From Chloroflexota bacterium (GTDB lineage: Bacteria > Chloroflexota > Anaerolineae > Promineifilales > Promineifilaceae), in the NCBI GenBank assembly GCA_013112725.1, contig JABFFZ010000057.1:1-36933 (forward strand): a DNA stretch of 36,933 bases. The letters run 5' to 3'. The notes below the pieces were generated by a model. That model saw nothing but the letters and a program-made list of their open reading frames with translations. It was not told where the DNA came from and made no database searches. Of this stretch, positions 7,222-14,640 are shown in pieces. The position numbers and the translations under genes are program-made. How positions within the stretch are numbered: the stretch's first letter is position 1; each line of letters opens with the position of its first letter.

Positions 7222-8838
7222 ATGGAATTTCCCTTTTTATCTATTATTGCCTTGTCGCCAATTGTCACGGCCGTGATCATCCTCCTGCTCCCTAAAGAAC
7301 GGGGCGAAAACGCGCGGATGCTGGCTTTGGCGGCCATGATTTTGGGGCTGTTGCTCTCGTTGTATGTGTACTTCTCGTATAACGCCGCTTTGCCGCCTGC
7401 GGACGCGCTTTGGGGAGACACACTGGCCTATCTGGAAGAATATGCCTGGATTCCCAGTGTGGGCATTAACTACATTGTGGGCGTAGATGGGTTGAGTGCG
7501 ACGTTGGTACTGTTGACCTCGATTGTCGGTCTGGGCGGCGTCCTCATCTCCTGGAGCATTGACGACCGGCCGCGCGAGTTTTTTGCCTTTTTCATGCTGC
7601 TGGTGGCCGGTGTACAGGGTGTGTTTGTAGCCGTAGATGCCTTCCTGCTCTTCTTCTTCTATGAGTTGGCCGTGCTGCCCATGTACGTCATGATTGTCAT
7701 CTGGGGTTGGAAACAGACACGAGAATATGCGGCCATGAAGCTGACGCTCTATTTGCTGATCGGCAGCTTTGTCTCCTTTATCGCCTTCCTGGTGCTTTAC
7801 TTCCAACTGCCACAGCCGACCTTTGACCTACGGGTGTGGGCGGAAGCCAATTTCCCCTTTGATACGCAGATGGTAACGTTCCTGCCCCTCTTTTTTGGCT
7901 TTGCGGTGTTGGCCGGTACGTTCCCCTTCCACAACTGGTCACCGGATGGGCATGTGGCGGCGCCTACGGCCGTGTCCATGATTCATGCCGGCGTTTTGAT
8001 GAAACTGGGCGCGTATGCTTCCATGCGCGTCGGCATCCAGATATTGCCGGAAGGTGCCGTTTACTGGATGCCCTTTGTTATTCTGCTCACGCTCATCAAC
8101 GTCGTCTACGGCTCGCTCATCGCCATGCGCCAGCGAGATATGAAATACCTGATTGGCTATTCCAGCGTCAGCCATATGGGGTTGGTGGCGATGGGCTTTG
8201 CCACCCTGAACTTGAAGGGGTATACCGGCGCAGGTGTGCAAATGGTCAGCCACGGCGTAATGACCGCCCTCTTCTTCTCCGTCGTTGGTATGATTTATGA
8301 CCGGGCGCACACCCGTGACATGGATCAACTCAGCGGTATGAACAAGGTGCTGTCCTGGGGCGCGGTCGCCTTCGTCATTGGTGGTCTTGTTTCCATGGGT
8401 ATGCCGGGCCTGTCCGGTTTTATTGCGGAGTTCCCCATTTTTGTGGGATTATGGGAAGGCAATGGCATTAATTTCAGCGGCGCCTTTGGCCTGAACCCTG
8501 GCAACTACTACCGCTGGATTGCCATTATCTCTGTACCGGCCATTGTGATTACGGCCGGCTACATCTTGCGCGCTGTCGGGTCTGTCTTCTTTGGTGAATA
8601 TGACGCCGAAAAGTGGCACGACATGCGCCCCATCTTGCCCATTGATAAGCTAACGCTGGCGATGTTTGTGGCCATTCTGGTCATCATTGGCGTTTACCCG
8701 CAAATCATTGTGCCCATGGTGGAGTCAGGCATGACCCCGGTGATTCACCGGTTGAACGAAGCGCAGCAAGCCATGACCATATTAGATACGGTGCAGGCGG
8801 GCGCGTCTAACCTGCTGCTCTGGTTAGGAGGTGCATAA
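7222..8838 (+). CDS. nuoM: NADH-quinone oxidoreductase subunit M, second copy lacking the TM7 lysine
   Basis: This is a second NuoM-family protein (538 aa) directly after the first. It keeps the TM5 Glu (FFYELAVLPMYVMIVIWG), the TM8 Lys (GVLMKLGAYASM), the RAHTRDMD motif after TM10 and the TM12 Glu (SGFIAEFPIF). Where the first copy reads FAIKVPIWPFHTW, this one reads FAVLAGTFPFHNW, so the conserved TM7 Lys is replaced by Leu. The codons at 7900-7938 are unambiguous, and nothing suggests a frame error. The two copies are clearly diverged paralogues, not a recent duplication. It could be a structural spacer, a modified pump or a specialised subunit of a longer membrane arm. Confidence 0.93.
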   Translation: MEFPFLSIIALSPIVTAVIILLLPKERGENARMLALAAMILGLLLSLYVYFSYNAALPPADALWGDTLAYLEEYAWIPSVGINYIVGVDGLSATLVLLTSIVGLGGVLISWSIDDRPREFFAFFMLLVAGVQGVFVAVDAFLLFFFYELAVLPMYVMIVIWGWKQTREYAAMKLTLYLLIGSFVSFIAFLVLYFQLPQPTFDLRVWAEANFPFDTQMVTFLPLFFGFAVLAGTFPFHNWSPDGHVAAPTAVSMIHAGVLMKLGAYASMRVGIQILPEGAVYWMPFVILLTLINVVYGSLIAMRQRDMKYLIGYSSVSHMGLVAMGFATLNLKGYTGAGVQMVSHGVMTALFFSVVGMIYDRAHTRDMDQLSGMNKVLSWGAVAFVIGGLVSMGMPGLSGFIAEFPIFVGLWEGNGINFSGAFGLNPGNYYRWIAIISVPAIVITAGYILRAVGSVFFGEYDAEKWHDMRPILPIDKLTLAMFVAILVIIGVYPQIIVPMVESGMTPVIHRLNEAQQAMTILDTVQAGASNLLLWLGGA

Positions 8839-8839
8839 C

Positions 8840-10381
8840 GTGGAAATCCCTTCATCCTGGTACCTGTTTCTATTACCAGAAATCTCGCTAACGATTTTGC
8901 TCTTTGCCATTCAGGTTTACAGCCGGATGTTGCCCAATGACCGGCAGCGTAACGTGGGTCTGATGACCGCCTGGGGCGCGTTTATCATCCTGATGATCAC
9001 CTTGGGACTGTGGTGGTATGCCGACATCCCCAATGCCAATGCTCCCCTGGAAGAGTCGCTCATCTGGGGTGGTATGTTGCGCAACGACATGATTACCCTG
9101 GTTTTCCGCGTCATCTTCCTGACGGCATTGATGACTACCTGTCTGGTATCGCTGGACACTCCCTGGCTGCAAAAGATTGAGTATTTTGCCCTGCTCATCA
9201 CAGCGACGATGGGTTTCAGCCTGATGGCGGCTTCGTCTGACCTGATCATGCTGTATATCGGCCTGGAAATGGCCAGTATCTCGTCTTATATCCTGGCCGG
9301 TTTCTACAAGGCGGATGACCGTTCGGCGGAAGCGGGTATGAAGTATTTTGTGTATGGGGCATTTGCCACGGCCGTGATGCTCTTTGGCATGAGCTACATC
9401 TATGGCATTTTTGGCAGCACCAACATCTATATCCTGGGGCTGATTGTGCAAAACCCGACCCTGCAAAGCAGTATGACGGCGGCAGGATTTAGCTTCCAGG
9501 ATTTCACTGCCGTGAATCTGGTGGCTGTGGTTATGATTGTGGTCGGCTTCGGCTTCAAAATCTCGGCCGTGCCCTTCCACTGGTGGGCGCCCGATACCTA
9601 CGAAGGCGCCCCAACTGCTTTCACCGCCTTTGTTTCTACCGCTTCCAAAGCCGCGGGGTTCGCCATCTTCCTGCGTGTCTTTACGGCTGGCGTCTTTGGC
9701 GCCCCCACCTCTGTCACAGCCAACCAGGAACCCTGGTGGGCGCTGCTGGTGGTCATCTGCATCATCACCATGACACTGGGCAACCTGAGCGCCATCTTTC
9801 AGAAAAATATCAAGCGTATGCTGGCGTATTCCAGCGTAGCCCAGGCTGGATATGCCTTGATTGGGCTGATCATCTTTACCCAGGCAGGTTATGGCGCTTC
9901 CATGTTTTACTTACTCATGTACGCCTTTACCAATATCGCCGCTTTTGGCGTCATTATTATTGTCAGCAACGTCTCCCAGTCTGACCAGATGGAAGACCTG
10001 TATGGCCTGAATCGTCGCTCGCCCTATCTGGCATTGGTGATGATGGTGGCGCTGCTCTCGCTCGGCGGCATTCCCCCAACGGCCGGTTTCCTGGGCAAAT
10101 TTTTCCTCTTCAAAGCGGCGGTGGATGCCGGCTACTGGTGGCTGGCGCTTATTGGTATTTTGAATGCATTTGTGGCTTTGTACTACTACCTGACGGTCAT
10201 CAAATATATGTACCTTTACCGCTCCGATGCCGAGGCCATTGAAATTCCCGTCTCGCGGGCGGCCATCATGGGGTTGGGTATTACCACCCTGGTGGTGATA
10301 ATCCTGGGCGTTTACGCCGGCCCGGCGTATGAATGGACTTTACAGGCCGCTGCTTCGTTTATGACGCTGGCAGGCGGTTAA
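8840..10381 (+). CDS. nuoN: NADH-quinone oxidoreductase subunit N
   Basis: This is the third type of antiporter-like subunit, adjacent to NuoK in the complex I arm. The product is about 513 aa, with the TM5 Glu region LYIGLEMASISSYILAGF, the TM7 Lys in FGFKISAVPFHWWAPDTYEG, and the TM8 Lys in STASKAAGFAI. I chose GTG 8840 because AGGAGG at 8826-8831 lies 8 nt upstream. An in-frame GTG at 8831 is also possible, but it overlaps that ribosome-binding site and the nuoM stop. It ends the complex I cluster; the following hairpin spacer and a new promoter start the ATP synthase operon. Confidence 0.95.
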   Translation: MEIPSSWYLFLLPEISLTILLFAIQVYSRMLPNDRQRNVGLMTAWGAFIILMITLGLWWYADIPNANAPLEESLIWGGMLRNDMITLVFRVIFLTALMTTCLVSLDTPWLQKIEYFALLITATMGFSLMAASSDLIMLYIGLEMASISSYILAGFYKADDRSAEAGMKYFVYGAFATAVMLFGMSYIYGIFGSTNIYILGLIVQNPTLQSSMTAAGFSFQDFTAVNLVAVVMIVVGFGFKISAVPFHWWAPDTYEGAPTAFTAFVSTASKAAGFAIFLRVFTAGVFGAPTSVTANQEPWWALLVVICIITMTLGNLSAIFQKNIKRMLAYSSVAQAGYALIGLIIFTQAGYGASMFYLLMYAFTNIAAFGVIIIVSNVSQSDQMEDLYGLNRRSPYLALVMMVALLSLGGIPPTAGFLGKFFLFKAAVDAGYWWLALIGILNAFVALYYYLTVIKYMYLYRSDAEAIEIPVSRAAIMGLGITTLVVIILGVYAGPAYEWTLQAAASFMTLAGG

Positions 10382-10447
10382 TCCGTAATCATAATCCGTA
10401 ATCTGTAAGCCTATGTTGAGCTTCGGATTACGGATCACGGATTACGA
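10382..10447 (+). repeat. fold-back spacer after nuoN
   Basis: Repeated CCGTAATC units on the left are complementary to GGATTACGG and GGATTACG on the right, around an AGCCTATGTTGAGCT-like middle. It is an imperfect stem of about 25 bp, with no clear T-run. Confidence 0.7.
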
Positions 10448-10451
10448 AAAA

Positions 10452-10479
10452 TTGTCACAAGCTTCCTTTGTGATATAAT
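10452..10479 (+). promoter_or_regulatory. strong sigma70-like promoter of the Fo operon
   Basis: TTGTCA (10452-10457), a 16-bp spacer, then a perfect TATAAT (10474-10479), 29 bp before the GTG of the atpI-like gene. It gives the ATP synthase genes a promoter independent of nuo. Confidence 0.75.
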
Positions 10480-10508
10480 GCGCAAACTCGCGCTCTGGTG
10501 GGTGAACA

Positions 10509-10787
10509 GTGAATAAAAGTCAACAAGATATTAATACCCAGGCCCTCTTGGCAAGCGTGGTAGGGCAGGTAGGTTGTTTGATTGTATTCATTGTTTTTAT
10601 CGCCCTCGGCGCGGGTCTGGCACTTGATAAATTCCTGGGTACGAAGGCATTATTTACAGTTTTGTTAATGGTTGGCAGCGTCCCGGTTGCCCTTTATTTC
10701 ACGGTGCGCCTCAGTCTGACGGCCGTAAACCGTGCCCAGATCAAACTGCAACAATCTGAACAAACGGAGGAAGATACCACCACATGA
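10509..10787 (+). CDS. atpI: AtpI/AtpZ-like ATP synthase accessory protein
   Basis: This 92-aa protein has two hydrophobic helices (about residues 14-36 and 44-66). The glycine-rich first helix GQVGCLIVFIVFIALGAGLALDKFLG is typical of the AtpZ/AtpI family. Family members help assemble the c-ring or carry Mg2+/Ca2+ beside the F-type ATP synthase. The start is GTG 10509, just after GGTGGG. Its stop overlaps the atpB start (ATGA), as expected for the first gene of an atp operon. The charged Gln/Glu/Thr tail is not diagnostic. Confidence 0.8.
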   Translation: MNKSQQDINTQALLASVVGQVGCLIVFIVFIALGAGLALDKFLGTKALFTVLLMVGSVPVALYFTVRLSLTAVNRAQIKLQQSEQTEEDTTT

Positions 10788-11887
10788 AAAAACGGTATGT
10801 CATCTATCTTGGCGTCCTATTGCTAATACTCTTTGGCGGTGTTTTTGGTTTAGACCCCATTAGCGGCGTGTTAGGGTTAGAATTTTCATTTGCCCCGGTA
10901 CGGCCGTTTATCCAGTTGCCTGGTGAAGTTGTCGTGCGTTGGGGTGCGGACAGCCCGCTGTATGGTCTCTTTGGCAAAGGGTTGACCAACACCTTTATGG
11001 CAGCGATGCTATCTTTTGTACTCATTCTGCTCATTGCCTTTTTGCAGAAACCACGCTCTCGCACCGCCGATGAGGTCCCCACCGGTTTCTATAACTTTTT
11101 TGAAATGGTCTTTGAAATGGCCTACAACTATGTAGAAACCTCTGCCGGAAAGTGGACAAAAACCTTCTTCCCCTTCTTTATGACCTTTATCCTGTGGATT
11201 CTCATCTCCAACTGGATGGGGTTGGTGCCTGGTTTTGACTCTATTGGCATCTTTGAAGACGTAGCCCATTATGAAGCCGAATTAGCCGAACAGGCTGCCC
11301 TCAAAGCAGGCTCCACTGTTGAAGAAGCGCACCATATCGCTGAACAGGTAGAACACAAAATTATTGAAGAAAACAATAGAGCATTAAAGCGGGGCAATTT
11401 GCTGGTCAATCCCCGCCCGGATGAAAATGGCGAGAATCCACCCGGTGAAGCGCATTGGTCTATTGTGCCCTTTTTCCGACCGGCTGCTTCTGACCTGAAC
11501 TTTACGCTGGCTGTGGCTCTTATTTCCGTTATTATGACGCAGTATTATGGCATGAGAGCCTTGGGGTTGAGCTACTGGAAGAAATTCTTTGTCTGGAACG
11601 GCGACAAAATCGCCAAAAGCCCGCTGGCTGTGATGGATACCGGCGTTGGTTTACTCGAATTCATCAGTGAAGTGTTCAAAATCGTCTCATTTGCCTTCCG
11701 GTTATTGGGTAATATTTTCGCCGGTATGGTGTTGCTTTTCGTGATCGCCTCTTTGCTGCCGGTGGCTAACCTGGCCTTCTACTTCCTGGAATTTGGTGTA
11801 GGTGCATTGCAAGCGTTGGTGTTTGCCTTGCTCACCCTGACCTTTATGGCCGGCGCTACCCATGGGCATGGGGATGATCATCATTAA
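10784..11887 (+). CDS. atpB: F-type ATP synthase subunit a, with a large loop insertion
   Basis: This is the stator proton channel of Fo. The essential Arg is in FRLLGNIFAGMVLLF, and SDLNFTLAVALISVI matches the preceding family helix. The protein is 367 aa against 271 in E. coli. Much of the difference is a charged, probably helical segment at about residues 152-228 (EDVAHYEAELAEQ... to PPGEAHWSIVP) between WMGLVPG and FFRPAASDLN. By E. coli topology this loop faces the outer side of the membrane. A hydrophobic N-terminus and a His/Asp-rich tail (HGHGDDHH) are further extensions. It overlaps the atpI-like stop and is separated from atpE by an unusual 231-bp spacer. Confidence 0.94.
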   Translation: MKKRYVIYLGVLLLILFGGVFGLDPISGVLGLEFSFAPVRPFIQLPGEVVVRWGADSPLYGLFGKGLTNTFMAAMLSFVLILLIAFLQKPRSRTADEVPTGFYNFFEMVFEMAYNYVETSAGKWTKTFFPFFMTFILWILISNWMGLVPGFDSIGIFEDVAHYEAELAEQAALKAGSTVEEAHHIAEQVEHKIIEENNRALKRGNLLVNPRPDENGENPPGEAHWSIVPFFRPAASDLNFTLAVALISVIMTQYYGMRALGLSYWKKFFVWNGDKIAKSPLAVMDTGVGLLEFISEVFKIVSFAFRLLGNIFAGMVLLFVIASLLPVANLAFYFLEFGVGALQALVFALLTLTFMAGATHGHGDDHH

Positions 11888-11941
11888 TCAATTATTGGTA
11901 GACTCTAAGGATTGTCAAAATCCTCAGGGTTTTCAACAAAC

Positions 11942-12100
11942 TTACTAAGTAAATCAAACCTTACTAAGTAACTGGACACTGGCGTTTTTTATATCACCAG
12001 AGAGAGTTGTCAAATTTCACATGTTGTTTTCTTGTTCGCTATTCGTGAGAAAAATTTGACAACTCTAGAATTCGCCAGACTCCAGTAAGTAAATCAAACC
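11942..12100 (+). repeat. 19-bp tandem repeat, second copy interrupted by an inserted element
   Basis: TTACTAAGTAAATCAAACC is intact at 11942-11960. The next copy begins TTACTAAGTA at 11961-11970 and resumes as AATCAAACC at 12092-12100. It is split by the 116-bp element at 11971-12086 plus a duplicated AAGTA (12087-12091). Removing these restores a perfect tandem pair. Confidence 0.85.
11971..12086 (+). mobile_element. 116-bp MITE-like element between atpB and atpE
   Basis: The ends are 14-bp inverted repeats with 2 mismatches (ACTGGACACTGGCG, and CGCCAGACTCCAGT at the right). They are flanked by the 5-bp direct repeat AAGTA (11966-11970 and 12087-12091). Inside is a perfect 15-bp inverted repeat, AGAGTTGTCAAATTT at 12003-12017 and its complement at 12052-12066. 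There is no coding capacity. It lies 33 bp upstream of atpE and could affect the high expression that subunit c needs. Confidence 0.75.
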
Positions 12101-12118
12101 TTTGGAGGATAAATCATA

Positions 12119-12376
12119 ATGGATCCAGAATCCGCAATAATTTTAGCAACTGGCCTCAAATACTTAGGGGCAGGTTTGGCGATGACCGGCGCTATTGGCG
12201 CTGGTGCTGGCGTGGGTATCGTCGTGGGTGGCGCGGTGCAAGGTATTGCTCGCAACCCCGATGCTTCCGGCCAGATTGTTGGTAACATGATCTTGGGCGT
12301 AGCTTTGGCCGAAGCCGTAGCTATTTATGCCTTGGTCGTTTCTCTGATCTTGATTTTCGTGGCGCCCGTTGGCTAA
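12119..12376 (+). CDS. atpE: F-type ATP synthase subunit c
   Basis: This is the ring-forming proteolipid of Fo, 85 aa, with two membrane helices and the polar loop ARNPD. The ion-binding carboxylate is the Glu in GVALAEAVAIYALVV. The position equivalent to E. coli Ile28 (Gln in sodium rings) is Val, and the residue after the Glu is Ala, not Ser or Thr. This favours proton specificity, by inference from known c-ring signatures. GGAGG at 12104-12108 precedes the ATG by 10 nt. The upstream spacer carries a tandem repeat and an inserted element. Confidence 0.95.
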   Translation: MDPESAIILATGLKYLGAGLAMTGAIGAGAGVGIVVGGAVQGIARNPDASGQIVGNMILGVALAEAVAIYALVVSLILIFVAPVG

Positions 12377-12438
12377 GGATAATCGCTCGATTGATGGCGT
12401 TGTGTTATCAAGTTGAGTGAACAATTAAGAGGAAAGAT

Positions 12439-13143
12439 ATGGAAGCATTAGGTATAAATATCGGTTACCTTTTTATGCAAATTATCCTCTTCGTGATTCT
12501 CTTCCTGGTGCTGAGGGGCTATTTGTATAACCCTATTATCCGGGTGTTGGAAGAACGGAAGGCGAGGATTGCCAAAGGATTAGAGGATGCACGTCAGGCG
12601 GCGATTGCCCGTGATAATGCAGACGCGCAGGCCAAGAAAGTGCTAGACGAGGCCCGCGCCGAAGCGGCCAAAATCCGCCAGGAAGCGGCGGGCCAGGCTG
12701 AAGAGCAGGCCAGAAGTATTTTGGCTCAGGCAAATGAGGAAGCGAAAGCCATCGTAGCCAGCGCCAGCAGTGACGCAGAGGCGGAGCGCAATCGTATTCT
12801 GGCTGATTTACGTGGTCAGGTGGCTTCTATTGCCATTGCGGCTGCCAACAAACTGGTTGGTGAATCGCTGAGCGAAGAACGCCAGCGGTCGCTGATTGCC
12901 GATTTCTTTGCTAAAGTGCCCAGTGGCGTGGCAGCGATGAGCGGCGATGCAGCCGAAGTGACCAGTGCTTTGCCGTTGACTGATGCGGAACAGGCTAATG
13001 TGAAGAGTGCCATAAAGGCGACCACGGTGACGTTCAAGGTGGACCCTGGTATTCTGGGTGGCCTGGTGGTGCGCGTAGGCGATCAGGTGGTTGATGGCAG
13101 CGTAGCAAACCGCATGAGTGCATTAGGCGAGTCGTTGAAGTAG
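12439..13143 (+). CDS. atpF: F-type ATP synthase subunit b fused to a delta-like C-terminal domain
   Basis: The N-terminal half is a normal b subunit: one membrane helix (about residues 8-26), the RGYLYNPIIRVLEERK hinge, then a long Ala/Glu/Arg-rich coiled coil to about residue 150. From about residue 172 the chain changes to EVTSALPLTDAEQANV and ends FKVDPGILGGLVVRVGDQVV followed by DGSVANRMSALGESL. That is the conserved C-terminal part of subunit delta (AtpH/OSCP). The N-terminal helical bundle of delta is not visible. At 234 aa it is about 75 residues longer than E. coli b (156 aa). No atpH, atpA, atpG, atpD or atpC gene follows; three hairpins end the operon. Confidence 0.92.
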   Translation: MEALGINIGYLFMQIILFVILFLVLRGYLYNPIIRVLEERKARIAKGLEDARQAAIARDNADAQAKKVLDEARAEAAKIRQEAAGQAEEQARSILAQANEEAKAIVASASSDAEAERNRILADLRGQVASIAIAAANKLVGESLSEERQRSLIADFFAKVPSGVAAMSGDAAEVTSALPLTDAEQANVKSAIKATTVTFKVDPGILGGLVVRVGDQVVDGSVANRMSALGESLK

Positions 13144-13152
13144 TATTTCCCG

Positions 13153-13178
13153 ACCTGACAGGAAAAACCCTGTCAGGT
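13153..13178 (+). terminator. hairpin after atpF
   Basis: ACCTGACAGG (13153-13162) pairs with CCTGTCAGGT (13169-13178) around a 6-nt A-rich loop, and a T/C-rich tract ending in TTTT follows. It is the first of three hairpins closing the Fo operon. Confidence 0.6.
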
Positions 13179-13206
13179 TCTGCTCTCGTTTTAAGCGAGG
13201 AGAAAT

Positions 13207-13238
13207 GGTACGGCCGTGCCCGCAATCACGGCCGTACC
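13207..13238 (+). repeat. hairpin built from two ACGGCCGT octamers
   Basis: GGTACGGCCGTG (13207-13218) and CACGGCCGTACC (13227-13238) form perfect 12-bp arms around an 8-nt loop. Each arm contains the dispersed octamer, and each octamer is itself palindromic. Confidence 0.8.
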
Positions 13239-13258
13239 CAACACCTATTTACCCGAAG

Positions 13259-13281
13259 GCCAGGTATTCCCTGGCTTTTTT
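13259..13281 (+). terminator. intrinsic terminator before the phosphodiesterase gene
   Basis: GCCAGG, a TATTC loop and CCTGGC are followed by six T (13276-13281). The stem is short but the U-tract is good. It lies inside the longest reading of the next open frame, which argues that the next gene starts after it. Confidence 0.6.
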
Positions 13282-13282
13282 C

Positions 13283-14518
13283 ATGTGTATGAATAAACTG
13301 TCTGATGAGTTTATATGGCCGGCATATGACGGCCGTTCCATTGCCAATATCCCGGCCACCGTTGCCGATATTTTGCACGCGCCTTTCCACGGATTGCCGC
13401 CGTTGGCCACGGAACTGTGGCAGCCACTTGCCGCTGGCGTCAAACGAGTGGTGCTGCTGGTGCTGGATGCCTTCGGCTGGAATTTGCTGCAAGCCGAAGC
13501 AGCCAATCTGGACTCGCTGCGACAAAGGGCCGGCATCACCAACCACCTCACTTCCGTCTTCCCCTCGACGACGGTAGCGGCGCTCAGCAGCCTGTGGACA
13601 GGGGCGGCCCCGGCGCAGCATGGCATGGTCGGTTTTACCATGTTTTTAGCAGATTTTGCCGTTGTTACCGAAATGATCCGGTTCACGCCCGTGTTTGCCC
13701 ACCATCCCGATGCGCTGATAGATGCCGGTCTGGATCCGGAGACCTTTTTGCAGTGGCCGGGTCTGGCCGAGCAGCTGGCGCGGTATGGTGTGCCCACCTA
13801 TTCCTTCAAAGGGCGGGAAATTGTGAACTCGGCGCTGAGCAAGATGCACGGCCGTGGCCTGGTGGCAGACCAGGGGGTCGTGTCGTTTGCCGATATGCTC
13901 TGGCAGATGGGTCAATTGCTGCACGAAAAAGCGGGGGAACCGCTCTTTCTTTTTGGCTATTGGCCGGTCATTGATACCCTCAGCCATTTCCGCCGGTGGG
14001 ATGGCGCGGCGACACGCGCCGAGGCCCGCCAGTTGTTTCACCAGATGGAGCATGAATTTTTGAACCGGCTCACGGCTGTTGCCCGGCAAGACACCCTCTT
14101 TTTCATCACGGCCGACCACGGACAGATCGCCTGGCCGGACGCTATATTCTTGGAAGACCACCCCCGTTTACAGGAGATGTTGTTTATGCGGCCCACCGGC
14201 GAGCACCGGGTGAGTTATTTGTATGCCAAGCACGGCCGTACTGACGACATCCTCCATTACCTGCAAACGCACCTGGGCCATGCTCTGGTGGCGGTGCGTT
14301 CGGACGAGGCATTAGCCGCAGGCTTGTTTGGGCCGGCGCCCCATACGGCCGTAGCCCTTGATCGCCTAGGAGACATTACCGTCATCATGCGCGGCGGCTA
14401 CCGGTTGCTCAGCCGCGCCCAGGAAAAGAAAGCCTGGCAAATTGTCGGTGGGCACGGTAGCATGACACCCGCCGAAATGTTGACCCCCTGGTTGGGGTTT
14501 CGGTTGGATGGCTGGTAG
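13283..14518 (+). CDS. alkaline-phosphatase-superfamily phosphodiesterase/nucleotide pyrophosphatase-like protein
   Basis: The product is a soluble metal-dependent phosphoryl-hydrolase fold of the type I phosphodiesterase family (PF01663-like). Metal-ligand motifs occur in order: VVLLVLDAFGWNLL, SVFPSTTVAALSSLWTG with the Thr nucleophile region, DTLSHF, FFITADHGQI (Asp-His) and IVGGHGSMTPAEM (His). The frame is open from 13205, but that stretch contains two hairpins and a Pro/Arg-rich sequence. I therefore start at ATG 13283, with ATG 13289 as an alternative. Neither has a clear ribosome-binding site. No signal peptide is evident. The substrate cannot be inferred. It stands alone between the atp operon terminators and a new promoter. 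Confidence 0.82.
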   Translation: MCMNKLSDEFIWPAYDGRSIANIPATVADILHAPFHGLPPLATELWQPLAAGVKRVVLLVLDAFGWNLLQAEAANLDSLRQRAGITNHLTSVFPSTTVAALSSLWTGAAPAQHGMVGFTMFLADFAVVTEMIRFTPVFAHHPDALIDAGLDPETFLQWPGLAEQLARYGVPTYSFKGREIVNSALSKMHGRGLVADQGVVSFADMLWQMGQLLHEKAGEPLFLFGYWPVIDTLSHFRRWDGAATRAEARQLFHQMEHEFLNRLTAVARQDTLFFITADHGQIAWPDAIFLEDHPRLQEMLFMRPTGEHRVSYLYAKHGRTDDILHYLQTHLGHALVAVRSDEALAAGLFGPAPHTAVALDRLGDITVIMRGGYRLLSRAQEKKAWQIVGGHGSMTPAEMLTPWLGFRLDGW

Positions 14519-14520
14519 AG

Positions 14521-14570
14521 GTTAACGTAAACCGTATTCCGTAAACCGATTATGGCTTATAGATTACGAA
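14521..14570 (+). repeat. fold-back spacer before the CDP-alcohol transferase promoter
   Basis: GTAAACCGTATTCCGTAAACC on the left is followed by complementary GATTATGG and GATTACG units on the right. It has the same style as the spacers in the nuo cluster, but the pairing is weaker. Confidence 0.5.
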
Positions 14571-14573
14571 AGT

Positions 14574-14602
14574 TTGACACACTTCTCCACTTTCGGTAGC
14601 AT
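14574..14602 (+). promoter_or_regulatory. sigma70-like promoter of the CDP-alcohol transferase/lgt operon
   Basis: A perfect TTGACA (14574-14579), 17 bp, then TAGCAT (14597-14602), about 38 bp before the ATG at 14641. Confidence 0.65.
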
Positions 14603-14640
14603 CAGCCCGAATCCGGCGGCGAAACGAGGAAGAGAAAATT

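Noticed and set aside
13205..13282. N-terminal extension of the phosphodiesterase (ATG 13205)
   Set aside because: The stretch contains two ACGGCCGT hairpin arms and an intrinsic terminator, and its translation is Pro/Arg-rich without family similarity. The gaps to AGGAG are too short for a good ribosome-binding site.
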